A DNA stretch of 64,000 nt from CAYZJR01 sp964503045 (GCA_964503045.1 CAZCZI010000017.1:53110-117109); one strand, 5' to 3'. Shown: positions 53,382 through 62,242, counted from the first letter of the stretch. The notes: generated by a model from the letters alone, not told the origin. Program-made: numbers and translations.

Positions 53382-53764
53382 CAACGAAGACTCTACAGAG
53401 AGGCTCTTGCAGTAAATTGAAGAGACGACTCAGTGTTTTCCCTGGTTTCAAAACAACTGAATTCAACTATCATCATGATGGGCTGACTCCCACTTACTAC
53501 ATTGACCGATGAACTCGTCTATGCACTAGTCGACCGACCCGCAAGCGTGCGCGACCCGCCCTTATCGAAAGATCCTCACGTCCACTCACTTTGTGATGAT
53601 ACACGAGGCGGCTCTGCAAACGCCGCGAGCACGCGGCAAGAATTTTCTTGTGCTTCATTTTGTGCAAGCTTAGACGAGACCGACGAAATGCAACCGGTGC
53701 ACTCAGCGGCATGATGTCTAGCGCGTGTGCATCTGGTCACCCCTATCTCAGAGGTTAAGCCAAT
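53382..53764. other. Non-coding gap of 383 bp with a palindromic hairpin
   Basis: No convincing gene. A hairpin GCCGCG-AGCA-CGCGGC at 53622-53637 is followed at once by CAAGAATTTTCTTG (53637-53650), another palindrome. A small RNA or terminator is possible, but nothing more can be said. Confidence 0.4.
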
Positions 53765-54271
53765 ATGGTCACCACAAAGAAAGTCAGCTTGCTATCAACT
53801 TCTCTGGCCGCGCTATTCTGCTTAAGCACACCCGCTTTCGCGCAGTCCTTCGGCGATGCTTACTCATCGCAAGTCAATTCCGTGCTCACAAGTGCGGGAC
53901 ACCAAACCATGAATTATTTATACAAGATGTCCATCTCGCGTACGATCGAACCGCAAGGCCCTGATGCTGTTGTAATCCCTTCGGCTGGACGAAATTCTAT
54001 TGGAATGGGCGTCAACACAGCAGGTACCGTACGCGTAAACAACCTCGTCAACCTGGAAGCGTTGCTCAACATCATCGCCAGTGGGATGGAAATCATCGGT
54101 ATCGCATGGGGCGGTCCCACGATGATCATGGGTCTCTTGCACATGGCGGCAGAATCAAAATATGCCATGATTCGCGTGCTCATGGGCTGCGCCGGTGTCA
54201 CCGGTGGTTTGGCCGGTCCTGGTGTAATCAACTGGTTGGTTGCATCGGCGAGAGATGCCAACCTAGTTTGA
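53765..54271 (+). CDS. Secreted two-helix membrane protein, VirB2/TrbC pilin-like
   Basis: A 168-residue protein with a signal peptide ending AFA, a polar stretch of about 75 residues, then two hydrophobic helices (about 97-120 and 135-158) separated by a short AAESKYAMIR loop. Signal peptide, two helices and Gly-rich packing match the general layout of VirB2/TrbC conjugative pilins, but no other secretion gene is present and the middle polar region is long. AGAGG sits about 10 nt upstream. Assignment is tentative. Confidence 0.5.
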   Translation: MVTTKKVSLLSTSLAALFCLSTPAFAQSFGDAYSSQVNSVLTSAGHQTMNYLYKMSISRTIEPQGPDAVVIPSAGRNSIGMGVNTAGTVRVNNLVNLEALLNIIASGMEIIGIAWGGPTMIMGLLHMAAESKYAMIRVLMGCAGVTGGLAGPGVINWLVASARDANLV

Positions 54272-54283
54272 TAAGCACCAGAA

Positions 54284-54314
54284 GCCAGCTCGTGTAGCTG
54301 GCAAGTAAGTTTTA
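54284..54314 (+). terminator. Intrinsic terminator after the pilin-like gene
   Basis: A perfect 7-bp stem (GCCAGCT at 54284-54290, AGCTGGC at 54296-54302) with a 5-nt loop is followed by a T-containing run (AAGTAAGTTTTA). Confidence 0.6.
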
Positions 54315-54374
54315 AAGCATCAGGGTTATAGGGTAAAAGAACTTAGGCGCGTTCTTGCTGGATCTCCAGAAAAA

Positions 54375-54417
54375 GTGTACACTAATAATGTACGCTTACT
54401 GCACACATATAATGTAC
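54375..54417. promoter_or_regulatory. Promoter and probable operator of the VapBC-type operon
   Basis: GTGTACAC (54375-54382) is a palindrome, and ATAATGTAC occurs at 54385-54393 and 54409-54417, 24 bp apart. TATAAT at 54408-54413 lies only about 9 nt before the antitoxin ATG, so transcription may begin at or next to the start codon. Antitoxins of this kind usually repress their own promoter. Confidence 0.6.
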
Positions 54418-54422
54418 ACATT

Positions 54423-54779
54423 ATGCCATCCCTAAAAGACATTGAACAACAAGCCTCTTTGCTTATGGGCCTAACTCAGCAATCTGTCGGCAAGACTCGA
54501 GCGCGAAAAGAATTCTTTCCATTGGTTGATTCTCTGAACACATCAGGTTCTGTGGTTGAGATTACAGATCACGACAGACCAGTTGCTGTTCTGTTGAGCT
54601 ATCAGCACTACATAGCTCTGGCAAGCAAACTTTGCATGCACGCAAAGGTCGAAGATGCTTCAAAATCACCAAGTCTAATTGGCTCGGTCAAGATCAAAAC
54701 CAAGAACCTAGAGGCAGCAAGCAAGAGGATTGCAAGACAATTCAAACAATCCATTAAAGACTCGGCTGGCGAATTGTGA
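54423..54779 (+). CDS. Type II antitoxin (Phd/YefM-like)
   Basis: A 118-residue protein with an AbrB/Phd-style DNA-binding N-terminal half (ARKEFFPLVDSLNTSGSVVE, ITDHDRPVAVLLSYQHYIAL) and a basic, helical C-terminus that should cap the toxin. ATG 54423 fits better than upstream codons, which overlap the promoter. No Shine-Dalgarno is visible, in keeping with a leaderless message. Its TGA overlaps the GTG of the toxin gene (GTGA). Confidence 0.85.
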   Translation: MPSLKDIEQQASLLMGLTQQSVGKTRARKEFFPLVDSLNTSGSVVEITDHDRPVAVLLSYQHYIALASKLCMHAKVEDASKSPSLIGSVKIKTKNLEAASKRIARQFKQSIKDSAGEL

Positions 54780-55192
54780 TCTCGGAGAAGCTGTTAGTAA
54801 CGGATACGCATCCCATCATTTATTTTTTTTGTGATGGCGGAAAACGCCTTAGTGCGAAGGCAAGAAAGTCTTTCGAAGAAGCAACAACAAATGCGCAAAC
54901 TTCAATTTTTGTGCCAGCTCCAGCACTTTGGGAACTATCACTGCTTGTTCAAAATGACGACATACAACTCGAAAAGCCATTCTCGGAGTGGATCGATGAA
55001 TTGTTCCGATATTCAGCGATCAACCCATTATCATTTGACGAGTCGACTGTGAAATTGATGCACGATGTGCGCTATCACACGGATCCATTCGATCGAGCAA
55101 TAGTCGCTAGCGCAATTCAAATCGATCTTCCGCTGATTACTAACGATGGCATGATTCATCGTCACTCGCCTTGCAAGCTTTTTTGGGACTAG
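54776..55192 (+). CDS. PIN-domain toxin (VapC-type RNase)
   Basis: A 138-residue PIN protein with the acidic quartet: Asp in VTDTHPII, Glu in PALWELSLL, Asp in TDPFDRAIVASA, Asp in LITNDGMI. VapC toxins are metal-dependent ribonucleases that cut tRNA or rRNA. Start GTG 54776 overlaps the antitoxin stop, so the two are translationally coupled. Length and motifs are complete. Confidence 0.92.
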   Translation: MISEKLLVTDTHPIIYFFCDGGKRLSAKARKSFEEATTNAQTSIFVPAPALWELSLLVQNDDIQLEKPFSEWIDELFRYSAINPLSFDESTVKLMHDVRYHTDPFDRAIVASAIQIDLPLITNDGMIHRHSPCKLFWD

Positions 55193-55266
55193 AAGTTCGC
55201 GGACACAAATCTCTCGCTTACGTGAAGTGACTGGCAGTTCGTCCAAGTTTGAAATATGACAGTGAC

Positions 55267-55941
55267 CTAAACGTTCTTCAACTTATATCCAACTCCGTAA
55301 AGCGTCTCAATCAGCGACTCTTCGCCTTCGACATCAATCTTCTTTCGCAATCTTTTAATGCATTGACGGACGCTTTCCGGTCCCACATCAGACTCTGATT
55401 TCCATACGCGATCTAACAATTGTTCCGCACTAAACACCTGCCCTGGGTGCCGCATCAAATGTTCCAACACCTGAAACTCTTTTGGCAAAAGATTGATAGT
55501 CTTGCCATTCAATGTAGCCATGAAAGATGCTGGGTCCATCCACAATGGTCCAATCGAAAGCTCATTCGTATTGGCAGGTCCAATGCGCCTTAGCAATGCT
55601 CTTAGGCGTGCGGACAGTTCCTTCATATGAAATGGTTTCGTCAAATAATCATCAGCACCAGCATCGAGTCCTTGCTCTTTGTCATCGATTGCATCCTTGC
55701 CTGTGAGCATCAATACTGGTGTCACATTTCCATTCGCGCGGAATGTCTTGAGCAACTCGATTCCTGTCACTTCCGGCAGCTGCCAATCAAGCACGATGAC
55801 GTCGTAGGTGTAGTTGCGCATGAGTTCTTCGGCTTCGCCGCCTGTAGTCGCACGTTCCGTAAGGTAGTGTTCGGAGCTTAGCCAGTCATCGATCATATCG
55901 ATGAGACCAGAATCGTCTTCAATGATTAGAACCTTAGCCAT
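55267..55941 (-). CDS. OmpR-family response regulator
   Basis: A 224-residue regulator with receiver residues EDD, Asp in VIVLDWQLPE, MLTGK and LTKPF, and a winged helix ending LIETLYGVGYKL (Thr/Leu/Tyr instead of the usual Thr/Val/His). Its ATG overlaps the TAA of the MshEN-like gene by one base (TAATG), so the two form one operon. No histidine kinase is adjacent; the kinase at 51204 is a candidate partner. Confidence 0.92.
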   Translation of the reverse strand: MAKVLIIEDDSGLIDMIDDWLSSEHYLTERATTGGEAEELMRNYTYDVIVLDWQLPEVTGIELLKTFRANGNVTPVLMLTGKDAIDDKEQGLDAGADDYLTKPFHMKELSARLRALLRRIGPANTNELSIGPLWMDPASFMATLNGKTINLLPKEFQVLEHLMRHPGQVFSAEQLLDRVWKSESDVGPESVRQCIKRLRKKIDVEGEESLIETLYGVGYKLKNV

Positions 55942-57125
55942 TACGCCCTTCCACCAATTACGATACCGAGTTCTTCCAGCGATTCATCAAGAGTTCTGCC
56001 GGTTCGCTGGCAAAGATTGAATGCTTTGCCGGCATCATCCGGAGCAAGCAATGCTTCATTGATCAAAAAATTGCAGCGCATGGCAGTTTGCAATGTCGAC
56101 TCATCAATTGCGCCTGTGATCAAAAGCATTCTACCCATTACTTGCGAATTTTCGAGTGCCAGATCTAGGGCTCTTCTAATGTCGTCATCATTGATCATAC
56201 CCACCATTTGGAGGAATCCTGTTAATGGTATGCGTGGGCGCTTTTCGTTACTGTCTTGTTGAACTGCAAAGATTGCCTCTTGAAGGGAGTACCCTTTTCG
56301 ATGCACCTCTTTGAGCACTTCAGCGGCTTGCAACGGCTGCAGTGTTCGCTCACCGACTAGAGTCTGCAAACTCAGTGCACAATGCAAGAGTTGTTCCGAC
56401 ATGTATCCCAGTTCCACCAATATTTGTCCTATTGGAGATTGGTTGACCAAGCCGATCTCAACTGCGTTCATCAACTCAGATTGAGCGAGCACGCCTGCCA
56501 TTTCCAGCAACTCCCCTAGTCGCAAATTGTGCTTCGATGGAAGCTGAAGATAACCTTTCGCTGCCAACGACATTTCGACAGACGTTTGTTTTGCACGTGC
56601 AGATCTGAGCGCTTCGCATGCTTGTTCTTTCGTGACTTTGGAATCGCGGATCAATATCTGTGCGTTGAGTGCAGCGGAGAGATGCGGCTCCGACAAGTCA
56701 CCGGAAAGTACAAGTAGTCTGCCAAACGGCAAGCCGGTTGCGAAACTTTGTTGCAATGCAGTTTCAAGTTGTTGCGGAGTTACAAAACCGCTCTCTACGA
56801 GCAACTCTCCTAACTTGTTGCCGCCACCGACCGTTTCTTTCTGACTCCAATTGAGTTGCACCAAAGCATCGTCAAGCGAGATGTCTTCTCGTGCCACCAT
56901 CCGCAATGCTTTGCACGCAACGTCACGTGCTACCAGTCCGTCTTTCAGAAGCGATTGAACTTGCACCGTCGCTTGCAGCATCGCTTCGGAAACACCTGTG
57001 AGCACAAGCATTCGTCCAACCGGCATTCCAGTCATTTTTGCCATCTGCAGGGCTTCGTGAAAGCTGTCCTCACTCACGATGCCTGAATCAATCATCAAAT
57101 CGCCGAGGCGAATTCCACTTTGCAT
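55941..57125 (-). CDS. Four-repeat MshEN/GspE N-terminal-like protein
   Basis: A 394-residue soluble protein built of four repeats of about 95 residues, each with LGDLMxxSGxV, ALxxA, MPVGRMLVLTG or related, and LxxAL. Repeat starts lie near residues 5, 105, 205 and 300. MshEN/GspE-N domains bind nucleotides such as c-di-GMP in secretion ATPases, but here there is no ATPase domain. The protein could be a stand-alone sensor for the co-encoded regulator. The nucleotide-binding residues were not confirmed. Confidence 0.7.
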   Translation of the reverse strand: MQSGIRLGDLMIDSGIVSEDSFHEALQMAKMTGMPVGRMLVLTGVSEAMLQATVQVQSLLKDGLVARDVACKALRMVAREDISLDDALVQLNWSQKETVGGGNKLGELLVESGFVTPQQLETALQQSFATGLPFGRLLVLSGDLSEPHLSAALNAQILIRDSKVTKEQACEALRSARAKQTSVEMSLAAKGYLQLPSKHNLRLGELLEMAGVLAQSELMNAVEIGLVNQSPIGQILVELGYMSEQLLHCALSLQTLVGERTLQPLQAAEVLKEVHRKGYSLQEAIFAVQQDSNEKRPRIPLTGFLQMVGMINDDDIRRALDLALENSQVMGRMLLITGAIDESTLQTAMRCNFLINEALLAPDDAGKAFNLCQRTGRTLDESLEELGIVIGGRA

Positions 57126-57268
57126 TTAAAGACCGTTTGAGCCGTAACCAAGAATGCTTAAGCCACGACATAGATCATATGTAATGCGGCATTCTATTAC
57201 AACCTGAGGTTGCGAAGAGATGACGCTGACGCAGGCTTTAGCAGGTAGCGATGAGCACTTGGAGCACA

Positions 57269-57274
57269 TATAAT
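57269..57274 (+). promoter_or_regulatory. TATAAT just upstream of the TPR start codon
   Basis: A consensus -10 hexamer lies 8 nt before the ATG at 57283, with no Shine-Dalgarno in between. It implies a leaderless or nearly leaderless transcript. No good -35 is seen. It lies in the 157-bp divergent gap shared with the MshEN-like gene. Confidence 0.4.
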
Positions 57275-57282
57275 GGCTTGTA

Positions 57283-58179
57283 ATGAACATAAACACGCGT
57301 CATCTCGGTTCAAACCGTGCGATAACGGCTTTTTTGGCAGTTGCGATGACACTTGCAGCCATGGTTCCGTCAGGGTCTGCATACCAAATGGACGAAGATG
57401 AGAAGGCGCTTTTGAGAAAGTTAGACGAGCGGGTGAAAAGATCGCCGTTCGATTCAGAGGCATATAGAAAGCGCGCGAATTTTCTTAGAGATGCCGGACA
57501 TTTACAAGCTGCGCTCAAAGACTATGACAAAGCCGTCTCGCTCGTGCCCAATGATCCCGAAGTGTACGTGAAGCGTGGTGCCTGCCTTGGCGAAATGAAG
57601 CTCTACAAGCAAGCCTTTGCCGACTATGGCCACGCATTGAAAATTGATCCGCACTACAAAAACGCCTTGATTAACCGCGGTGTTTATTACTTTGAGCTCA
57701 ATCAATTCCAGAAAGCAGTAGACGACTTCAACTCGCTTCTTTCAAGAAGCCCCCGTCGGCGAATTGCGCTCGAATACAGAGCCTCTGCATTCGAGCATCT
57801 TGGTCAGTTCGACAAAGCGCTGCAAGATTATGCAACCCTTCTGACGCTTGATGACGCGCAGAGCAAAGACATGGTTCGCACGAAACGAGCCAAGATTTTT
57901 GAAAGACAAGGCAAGCTGGACAAGGCGCTTGAGGAATACAACGAGCTGATTCAAATAGCACCGGACGAAGCAGCCTATCAATTGCGAGGAGAGGTCTACT
58001 TCAAACTCGGGAAAACGGACAAAGCGTTGTCGGATCTACAGCAGTCAATCGCCAGCGATCCTAATTTCGGTGCGGCTTATGCAACTCGCGCTCGCATCTA
58101 TGAGAAGTTGGGCAAGAAAGATCTCGCAGCCAAAGACCGCGCCATGGCAACCAAACTGCAATTCATCAAGGCGCCTTAA
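57283..58179 (+). CDS. Secreted TPR protein
   Basis: A 298-residue protein with a signal peptide (ITAFLAVAMTLAAMVPSGSA) followed by about seven TPRs, including YDKAVSLVPNDPEVYVKRGA, YGHALKIDPHYKNALINRGV, YATLLTLDDA and LQQSIASDPNFGAAYATRA. It resembles the protein at 1485, with which it shares repeat layout and length class. It ends 4 bp into the convergent pseudopilin-like gene. Confidence 0.85.
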   Translation: MNINTRHLGSNRAITAFLAVAMTLAAMVPSGSAYQMDEDEKALLRKLDERVKRSPFDSEAYRKRANFLRDAGHLQAALKDYDKAVSLVPNDPEVYVKRGACLGEMKLYKQAFADYGHALKIDPHYKNALINRGVYYFELNQFQKAVDDFNSLLSRSPRRRIALEYRASAFEHLGQFDKALQDYATLLTLDDAQSKDMVRTKRAKIFERQGKLDKALEEYNELIQIAPDEAAYQLRGEVYFKLGKTDKALSDLQQSIASDPNFGAAYATRARIYEKLGKKDLAAKDRAMATKLQFIKAP

Positions 58180-58649
58180 GGGGCGGACACTGTTCCTGCT
58201 TGATCGATTTCAACGTTTTGCACGCGACCAGACATGCTGCACACAAAAGATGAAGGTCCACTGACAACACCGTTTTCGTCATAGCTGACCGACCCGGTCA
58301 AGCTGATACCGGGTGGCAAAATAACTTCAATGATGTTTCTTGTTCCATTTTGAATCGCATACGAAAAGCGTCTTTCTGTCTTGGTCGGCGGCGAACTCGC
58401 TACCGTAATGGTCAGATGACTCTCTTTAGCCATATCGCGCGCCTTGCGAATGTCCTGCACCAAACCATGCACGGTATTGCTGACAGCCATCTGCGTTGCG
58501 GTGTAGCCCACCACGCGCAGTGCAAAGAAAGGCACGGCGATAAACATTCCCATAAATATGAGCGTTTCAAGTTTGCGTATGAGCGGCCAATTCAGCCCCG
58601 CCCCTCTGTCCGCAACTGGATTTTTCGGTACGCTCCCGCTTTGTTCCAT
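58176..58649 (-). CDS. Pseudopilin-like (GspH/FimT-like) membrane protein
   Basis: A 157-residue protein with one N-terminal hydrophobic helix (about 27-48, LETLIFMGMFIAVPFFALRV). It is followed by a helix LVQDIRKARDMAKESH and a beta-rich domain with SYAIQNGTRN and PPGISLTGSVSYDENGVVSG, as in GspH/FimT pseudopilins. The usual GFTLIE prepilin cleavage motif is absent; a KLETLIF stretch is the nearest equivalent. It may be a degenerate or atypical minor pilin. No other type IV pilus gene is in the window. Confidence 0.55.
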   Translation of the reverse strand: MEQSGSVPKNPVADRGAGLNWPLIRKLETLIFMGMFIAVPFFALRVVGYTATQMAVSNTVHGLVQDIRKARDMAKESHLTITVASSPPTKTERRFSYAIQNGTRNIIEVILPPGISLTGSVSYDENGVVSGPSSFVCSMSGRVQNVEIDQAGTVSAP

Positions 58650-58731
58650 AAATCAAGAAATCGGTAGTAACCAAAACAGTATAGACGCCGCAAAAGCGAA
58701 TTGTAAGTCACGCTTGCGCAGGATACAGCAT

Positions 58732-58764
58732 TCGTATACATTTGGATATACGACACCATATACG
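58732..58764. promoter_or_regulatory. Operator of the MazEF-type operon
   Basis: TCGTATAC (58732-58739) and ATATACGA (58746-58753) form a near-perfect palindrome, and a third ATATACG half-site follows at 58758-58764. This lies just before the antitoxin ATG at 58774 and suits autoregulation by the antitoxin. Confidence 0.6.
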
Positions 58765-58773
58765 CAGGTCAAA

Positions 58774-59043
58774 ATGGCAAAAGACAAGAAGGCAAGCGGC
58801 AAGTCGGAAGACAAAGCCGGCCTCGTGCGCATCAGAGAGTCCGATAAGCGAATCCTCCAGCAGATGGCTAATGAGGAAAACGCTCCTATGCCTGAGATAT
58901 TGCGCAAAGCGCTGGAAGCTTATCGTAGACAAAAATTTTTCGAATCAGTAAACATCGCCTATAGAACCGCCAAGAACGATCCAAAGATTTGGCAAGCAGA
59001 GGAGTCTGAGCGCAGCAATTGGGAACTGATGAACAATGAATGA
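58774..59043 (+). CDS. Antitoxin of a MazF-type pair (ribbon-helix-helix-like)
   Basis: An 89-residue protein with a basic N-terminus, then VRIRESDKRILQQMANEENA and MPEILRKALEAYRRQKFF, consistent with a ribbon-helix-helix DNA-binding fold. The C-terminal acidic tail (WQAEESERSNWELMNNE) should bind the toxin. It overlaps the MazF-like gene by 8 bp. ATG 58774 has an AGG 5 nt upstream. Confidence 0.8.
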   Translation: MAKDKKASGKSEDKAGLVRIRESDKRILQQMANEENAPMPEILRKALEAYRRQKFFESVNIAYRTAKNDPKIWQAEESERSNWELMNNE

Positions 59044-59404
59044 AGGCGAAGACCATCGTTTTTTTCGCGGCGAGATTTGGCTTGCAGATCTAGAACCTGA
59101 GCGGCGTGTAGACTTTGCTCGTGCGCGACTGGTGTTGGTGGTTTCGGACACTCGCTTCAATACTGGCGAATCAGAATCGATCATCGTTCTTCCAATTACG
59201 ACAAGAAACATGAAAATCCCGTCGCATGTACCATTGCCGTGGCCGGAAGGTGGAGTGCCGGCTGATTCGGTGATTCTTTGCGACCGCATCACCACTTTGA
59301 AAAAAGATAGACTAATGCGAAAGTTGGGATCGATCGATCGACACACACTTTCTATAGTCGACGACAAGTTGGCGATGCTGCTTTCACTCTTTGCACCGGT
59401 ATAA
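59036..59404 (+). CDS. MazF/PemK-type toxin
   Basis: A 122-residue toxin with the PemK/MazF pattern: FRGEIWLADLEP, ARLVLVVSDTRFN, IIVLPITTR, PADSVILCDRITTL, and IDRHTLSIVDDKLAMLL. MazF toxins are sequence-specific mRNA endoribonucleases; the active-site Arg and Thr regions are present. Its stop overlaps the next gene by one base (TAATG), so transcription continues into the TPR lipoprotein pseudogene. Confidence 0.9.
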   Translation: MNEGEDHRFFRGEIWLADLEPERRVDFARARLVLVVSDTRFNTGESESIIVLPITTRNMKIPSHVPLPWPEGGVPADSVILCDRITTLKKDRLMRKLGSIDRHTLSIVDDKLAMLLSLFAPV

Positions 59405-60138
59405 TGAGCCACTTTTCGCAACACAATAAGGCAGCTCATCTGCGCCCGAGCAGCATTATTTTCGCGTGCTCTCTAGTATCGCTGATGGTGATTGGAGGTT
59501 GCAGCAGTTCCCCTTCAACATCTCACTTGAAGGACATCATTCAATCCGCTCAGACCGAACTAAATAACAACAAATTGGATGACGCACAAGACTTTAGTGC
59601 TCAAGCACTTGCAGAATGCAAAACATGGAGAATGCCGCTTACTGACGAGCAAGTTGCATTGAAAAACGAAACCTTGCGACTCCTTGAAGAGGCTGTACAA
59701 ACAAGGGAAGTATCAGGAAGCTCTCGATCTCAGCCGATCTGCTGAGCGAAACGCCTTGAAAGACTGAAATCGCCGGAAGCCATCAAGTACGGTCAAAAGG
59801 CTGCGCTCAACTTCACTCATTCAATGTACATGCAGTTGGTCTATTCAACTCTCAACCAATCGCGGAGTTTGTTAGCGCTAACCAAGCAAACCGAAAGCAT
59901 CCAGCAACTTGAAAGATGCAACAAGTTCATGAAGTCTGCGGTTGCACTTGAGCCGGAAAGCAACCATATCGCCATAAATGCTGCAATCGGAAAGCAGTAT
60001 TTTGCCCTCGGAATGAAGGTGAATGGCTTGGAAATGTACAAAGCTTCAATAGCAGATGCAAAACGCCTGCATACTTCGACTAAAGAAATCGAACAAGAGT
60101 TGCGCGACGTACAAACATCACCAGCCCACATAAGATGA
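59404..60138 (+). pseudogene. TPR lipoprotein gene with two compensating frameshifts
   Basis: The start ATG at 59404 gives a lipoprotein signal with lipobox VIGGC, then a TPR-like helix region. The frame hits TGA at 59743, but from about 59699 the +1 frame continues as KQGKYQEALDLSRSAERNAL until TGA at 59765, and from 59764 the original frame resumes as LKSPEAIKYGQKAALNF and runs to 60138. So two indels of opposite sign lie about 65 bp apart. It could be a decaying gene or an assembly error. The intact product would be about 240 residues, an outer-membrane TPR lipoprotein. Confidence 0.75.
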
Positions 60139-60193
60139 TAGCTCGCTGTAATTGTGCAGGTTGCCGCATCATCACGCGTTGGATAAGGCGGAC

Positions 60194-61915
60194 TCAGGCT
60201 GTCTGAATCTGAGCCTCAGTATTCAGTCCAAGTTCTTCAATCATCTTGTCGCGCATGACAAACTTTTGAATCTTGCCGGTGACGGTCATGGGAAATTCCG
60301 TCACCACTTTTACGTGCTTGGGTACTTTGAAGTGCGCAACCCGCTCCTTGAGCCAGACAACGATTTCCTTCGGCTCTTCTGTATGTCCTGCTTTGAGCAT
60401 CACCCATAGTGCAACTTCTTCACCAAGACGTGAATCGGGCACCCCGAATACTTGAGCCTGAGCAATCGAAGGATGCGTGTGCAACACCTCTTCAATCTCG
60501 CGCGGATAGACGTTTTCGCCACCGCGAATAATCATGTCCTTCTTGCGCCCTGTGATATTTATGTATCCCTGCTCGTTCATTACAGCCAAATCACCGGAAT
60601 GCAACCAACCGCTCTTATCAATGCAATCGGCAGTAGCTTGCGGGTTCATCCAATACCCCAACATGACGCCATGGCCTCGACAGCAAATCTCACCTTGTGT
60701 TCCACGTGGCACAACTTCGCCCGATACGGCATCGATGATTTTTACTTCGACGCCAGGAATCGCCCGTCCGACAGTCGTTGCGCGGATCTCCAGGCTATCT
60801 TCCAGGGTAGTGGCCGTCATCAGTGGAGAGACTTCTGTCAATCCATATAGAATGATTATCTGCTCCATATGCATTTGCTCTTGCACACGCCGCATCAGTT
60901 GCACGGGACATGGAGCGCCTGCCATGAAGCCGCCCTTGAGGCTGTTCAATTCATAGGTTGAGAATTTAGGATGTTCGACTTGCCCTATATACATTGTAGG
61001 AACACCCGACAGATGAGTGCACTTCTCTGCCTGCAAGGCTTCCAGTGTCGGCTCTTCTTCAAAATATGGGCTGGGAATTACAACTGTTCCGCCCACACTC
61101 ATCACTGCCATGGCTGAGCTGACCATGCCGCCACAGTGGTAAAACGGCATGGGAACACAGAATCTGCTTGTCTCATTCAACCCCATTGCCTTTGCAGCAA
61201 GGTATGCGTTGTTGATTAGGTTGTGGTGACTGAGAGTCACGCCTTTTGGAAAACCCGTCGTACCCGACGTGTATTGGATGTTGACTGCATCATCGAATTG
61301 TATGCGCTCTGCACGTTGCTCCAAGTCTTTTACTGAGACTTGTTCGCCAAGCTCGATCACAGATTCGAATGTACGCAGCTTTCCATCGAGTTTCTCATTC
61401 GGGTCTGCGTTAATTACAACAATGTTTTCCAACCCGGCAACTCGCGCCATGTCATTCGCAGTATCTTCGCGAAACAGATGGTGAGCCAATTCGTGCAACA
61501 TCGACAGATAGTTGCTCGAACGGTTTTGCGGAATAACAAACAACAGCTTCACGCCCGACTGATTGAGCGCGTATTCAAGCTCATGCGTGCGATAGCCAGG
61601 ATTGATGTTTACTAAAATAGCGCCTATGCGCGCCACTGCGAAGGTCACAACCAGCCATTGCCAGTTATTGGTTGACCAAATACCAACGCGGTCCCCGCGC
61701 TCGATGCCGAGCTTTAGAAGCCCGCGTGACAGCAGATCGACGGCTTCTTTGAACTTTCTGTAGGAGAGACGCTTATTCTGCTTGACGCTAACAACCGCGT
61801 CGCGCTCCGGCGCTTGCGCGCACATGAGTTCGAGATGATCACCAAGGGTGCGCCCAATCAGCGGCTCATGCGCCACTCCATGGAAGTAACTGAGTGAAGG
61901 ATTCGGATTGCTCAC
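60194..61915 (-). CDS. AMP-binding acyl-CoA synthetase (FadD-like)
   Basis: A 573-residue ANL-superfamily enzyme: A3 loop YTSGTTGFPKGVTLSHHN, A5 YGLTEVSP, A7 SGDLA, A8 GRKKDMIIRGGENVYP, and the C-terminal PMTVTGKIQKF with the catalytic Lys. The N-terminus starts at GTG 61915 (MSNPNPSLSYFHG) with no strong ribosome site. The layout matches medium/long-chain acyl-CoA synthetases, which adenylate fatty acids and load CoA. The closest type by recall is the ACSF2-like group. No beta-oxidation genes are adjacent. Confidence 0.92.
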   Translation of the reverse strand: MSNPNPSLSYFHGVAHEPLIGRTLGDHLELMCAQAPERDAVVSVKQNKRLSYRKFKEAVDLLSRGLLKLGIERGDRVGIWSTNNWQWLVVTFAVARIGAILVNINPGYRTHELEYALNQSGVKLLFVIPQNRSSNYLSMLHELAHHLFREDTANDMARVAGLENIVVINADPNEKLDGKLRTFESVIELGEQVSVKDLEQRAERIQFDDAVNIQYTSGTTGFPKGVTLSHHNLINNAYLAAKAMGLNETSRFCVPMPFYHCGGMVSSAMAVMSVGGTVVIPSPYFEEEPTLEALQAEKCTHLSGVPTMYIGQVEHPKFSTYELNSLKGGFMAGAPCPVQLMRRVQEQMHMEQIIILYGLTEVSPLMTATTLEDSLEIRATTVGRAIPGVEVKIIDAVSGEVVPRGTQGEICCRGHGVMLGYWMNPQATADCIDKSGWLHSGDLAVMNEQGYINITGRKKDMIIRGGENVYPREIEEVLHTHPSIAQAQVFGVPDSRLGEEVALWVMLKAGHTEEPKEIVVWLKERVAHFKVPKHVKVVTEFPMTVTGKIQKFVMRDKMIEELGLNTEAQIQTA

Positions 61916-61939
61916 AGGTCTAGATACGAAGCTCCAACC

Positions 61940-62242
61940 CTACATGGGGAAGGCTTCGGGACCACCAAGAATCAGCACTCGCTTCTTTTCGGTTGAATCT
62001 TTGCGATCGACAACTTTGTCTTGGATGCCGGGGTGAACGTTGCTGCGGCGCTTTTTAGCTAGCGCTGCTTTTTGACTTTCCAGTAAGAAATCAACGGCTT
62101 GTTTGAGGGCTGGGTCTGTGGAAACTGCGATTCCAAACGGAGCAGCTACTTGTGATGTTGCCATGTTGAGTAGCTCATTCGCCGCCAAACAAGGCGTAGC
62201 AACGAACAGCATGGTGATGACAACTAACATGAAAGAACGCAT
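61940..62242 (-). CDS. Small secreted protein of unknown function
   Basis: A 100-residue protein with a signal peptide (MLVVITMLFVATPCLAA) and a mature part of about 80 residues with FGIAVSTDPALKQAVDFLLE and a Lys/Arg-rich tail. It lies 24 bp upstream of the acyl-CoA synthetase on the same strand, so the two may be co-transcribed. No family recognised. Confidence 0.55.
   Translation of the reverse strand: MRSFMLVVITMLFVATPCLAANELLNMATSQVAAPFGIAVSTDPALKQAVDFLLESQKAALAKKRRSNVHPGIQDKVVDRKDSTEKKRVLILGGPEAFPM

Noticed and set aside
53497..53714. Opposing frames of about 70 codons
   Set aside because: Both start with weak codons, lack ribosome sites and overlap each other; no family pattern.
53765..54271. 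Part of a type IV secretion locus
   Set aside because: Only a VirB2-like layout is seen; no VirB4, VirD4 or other component is present in the window.
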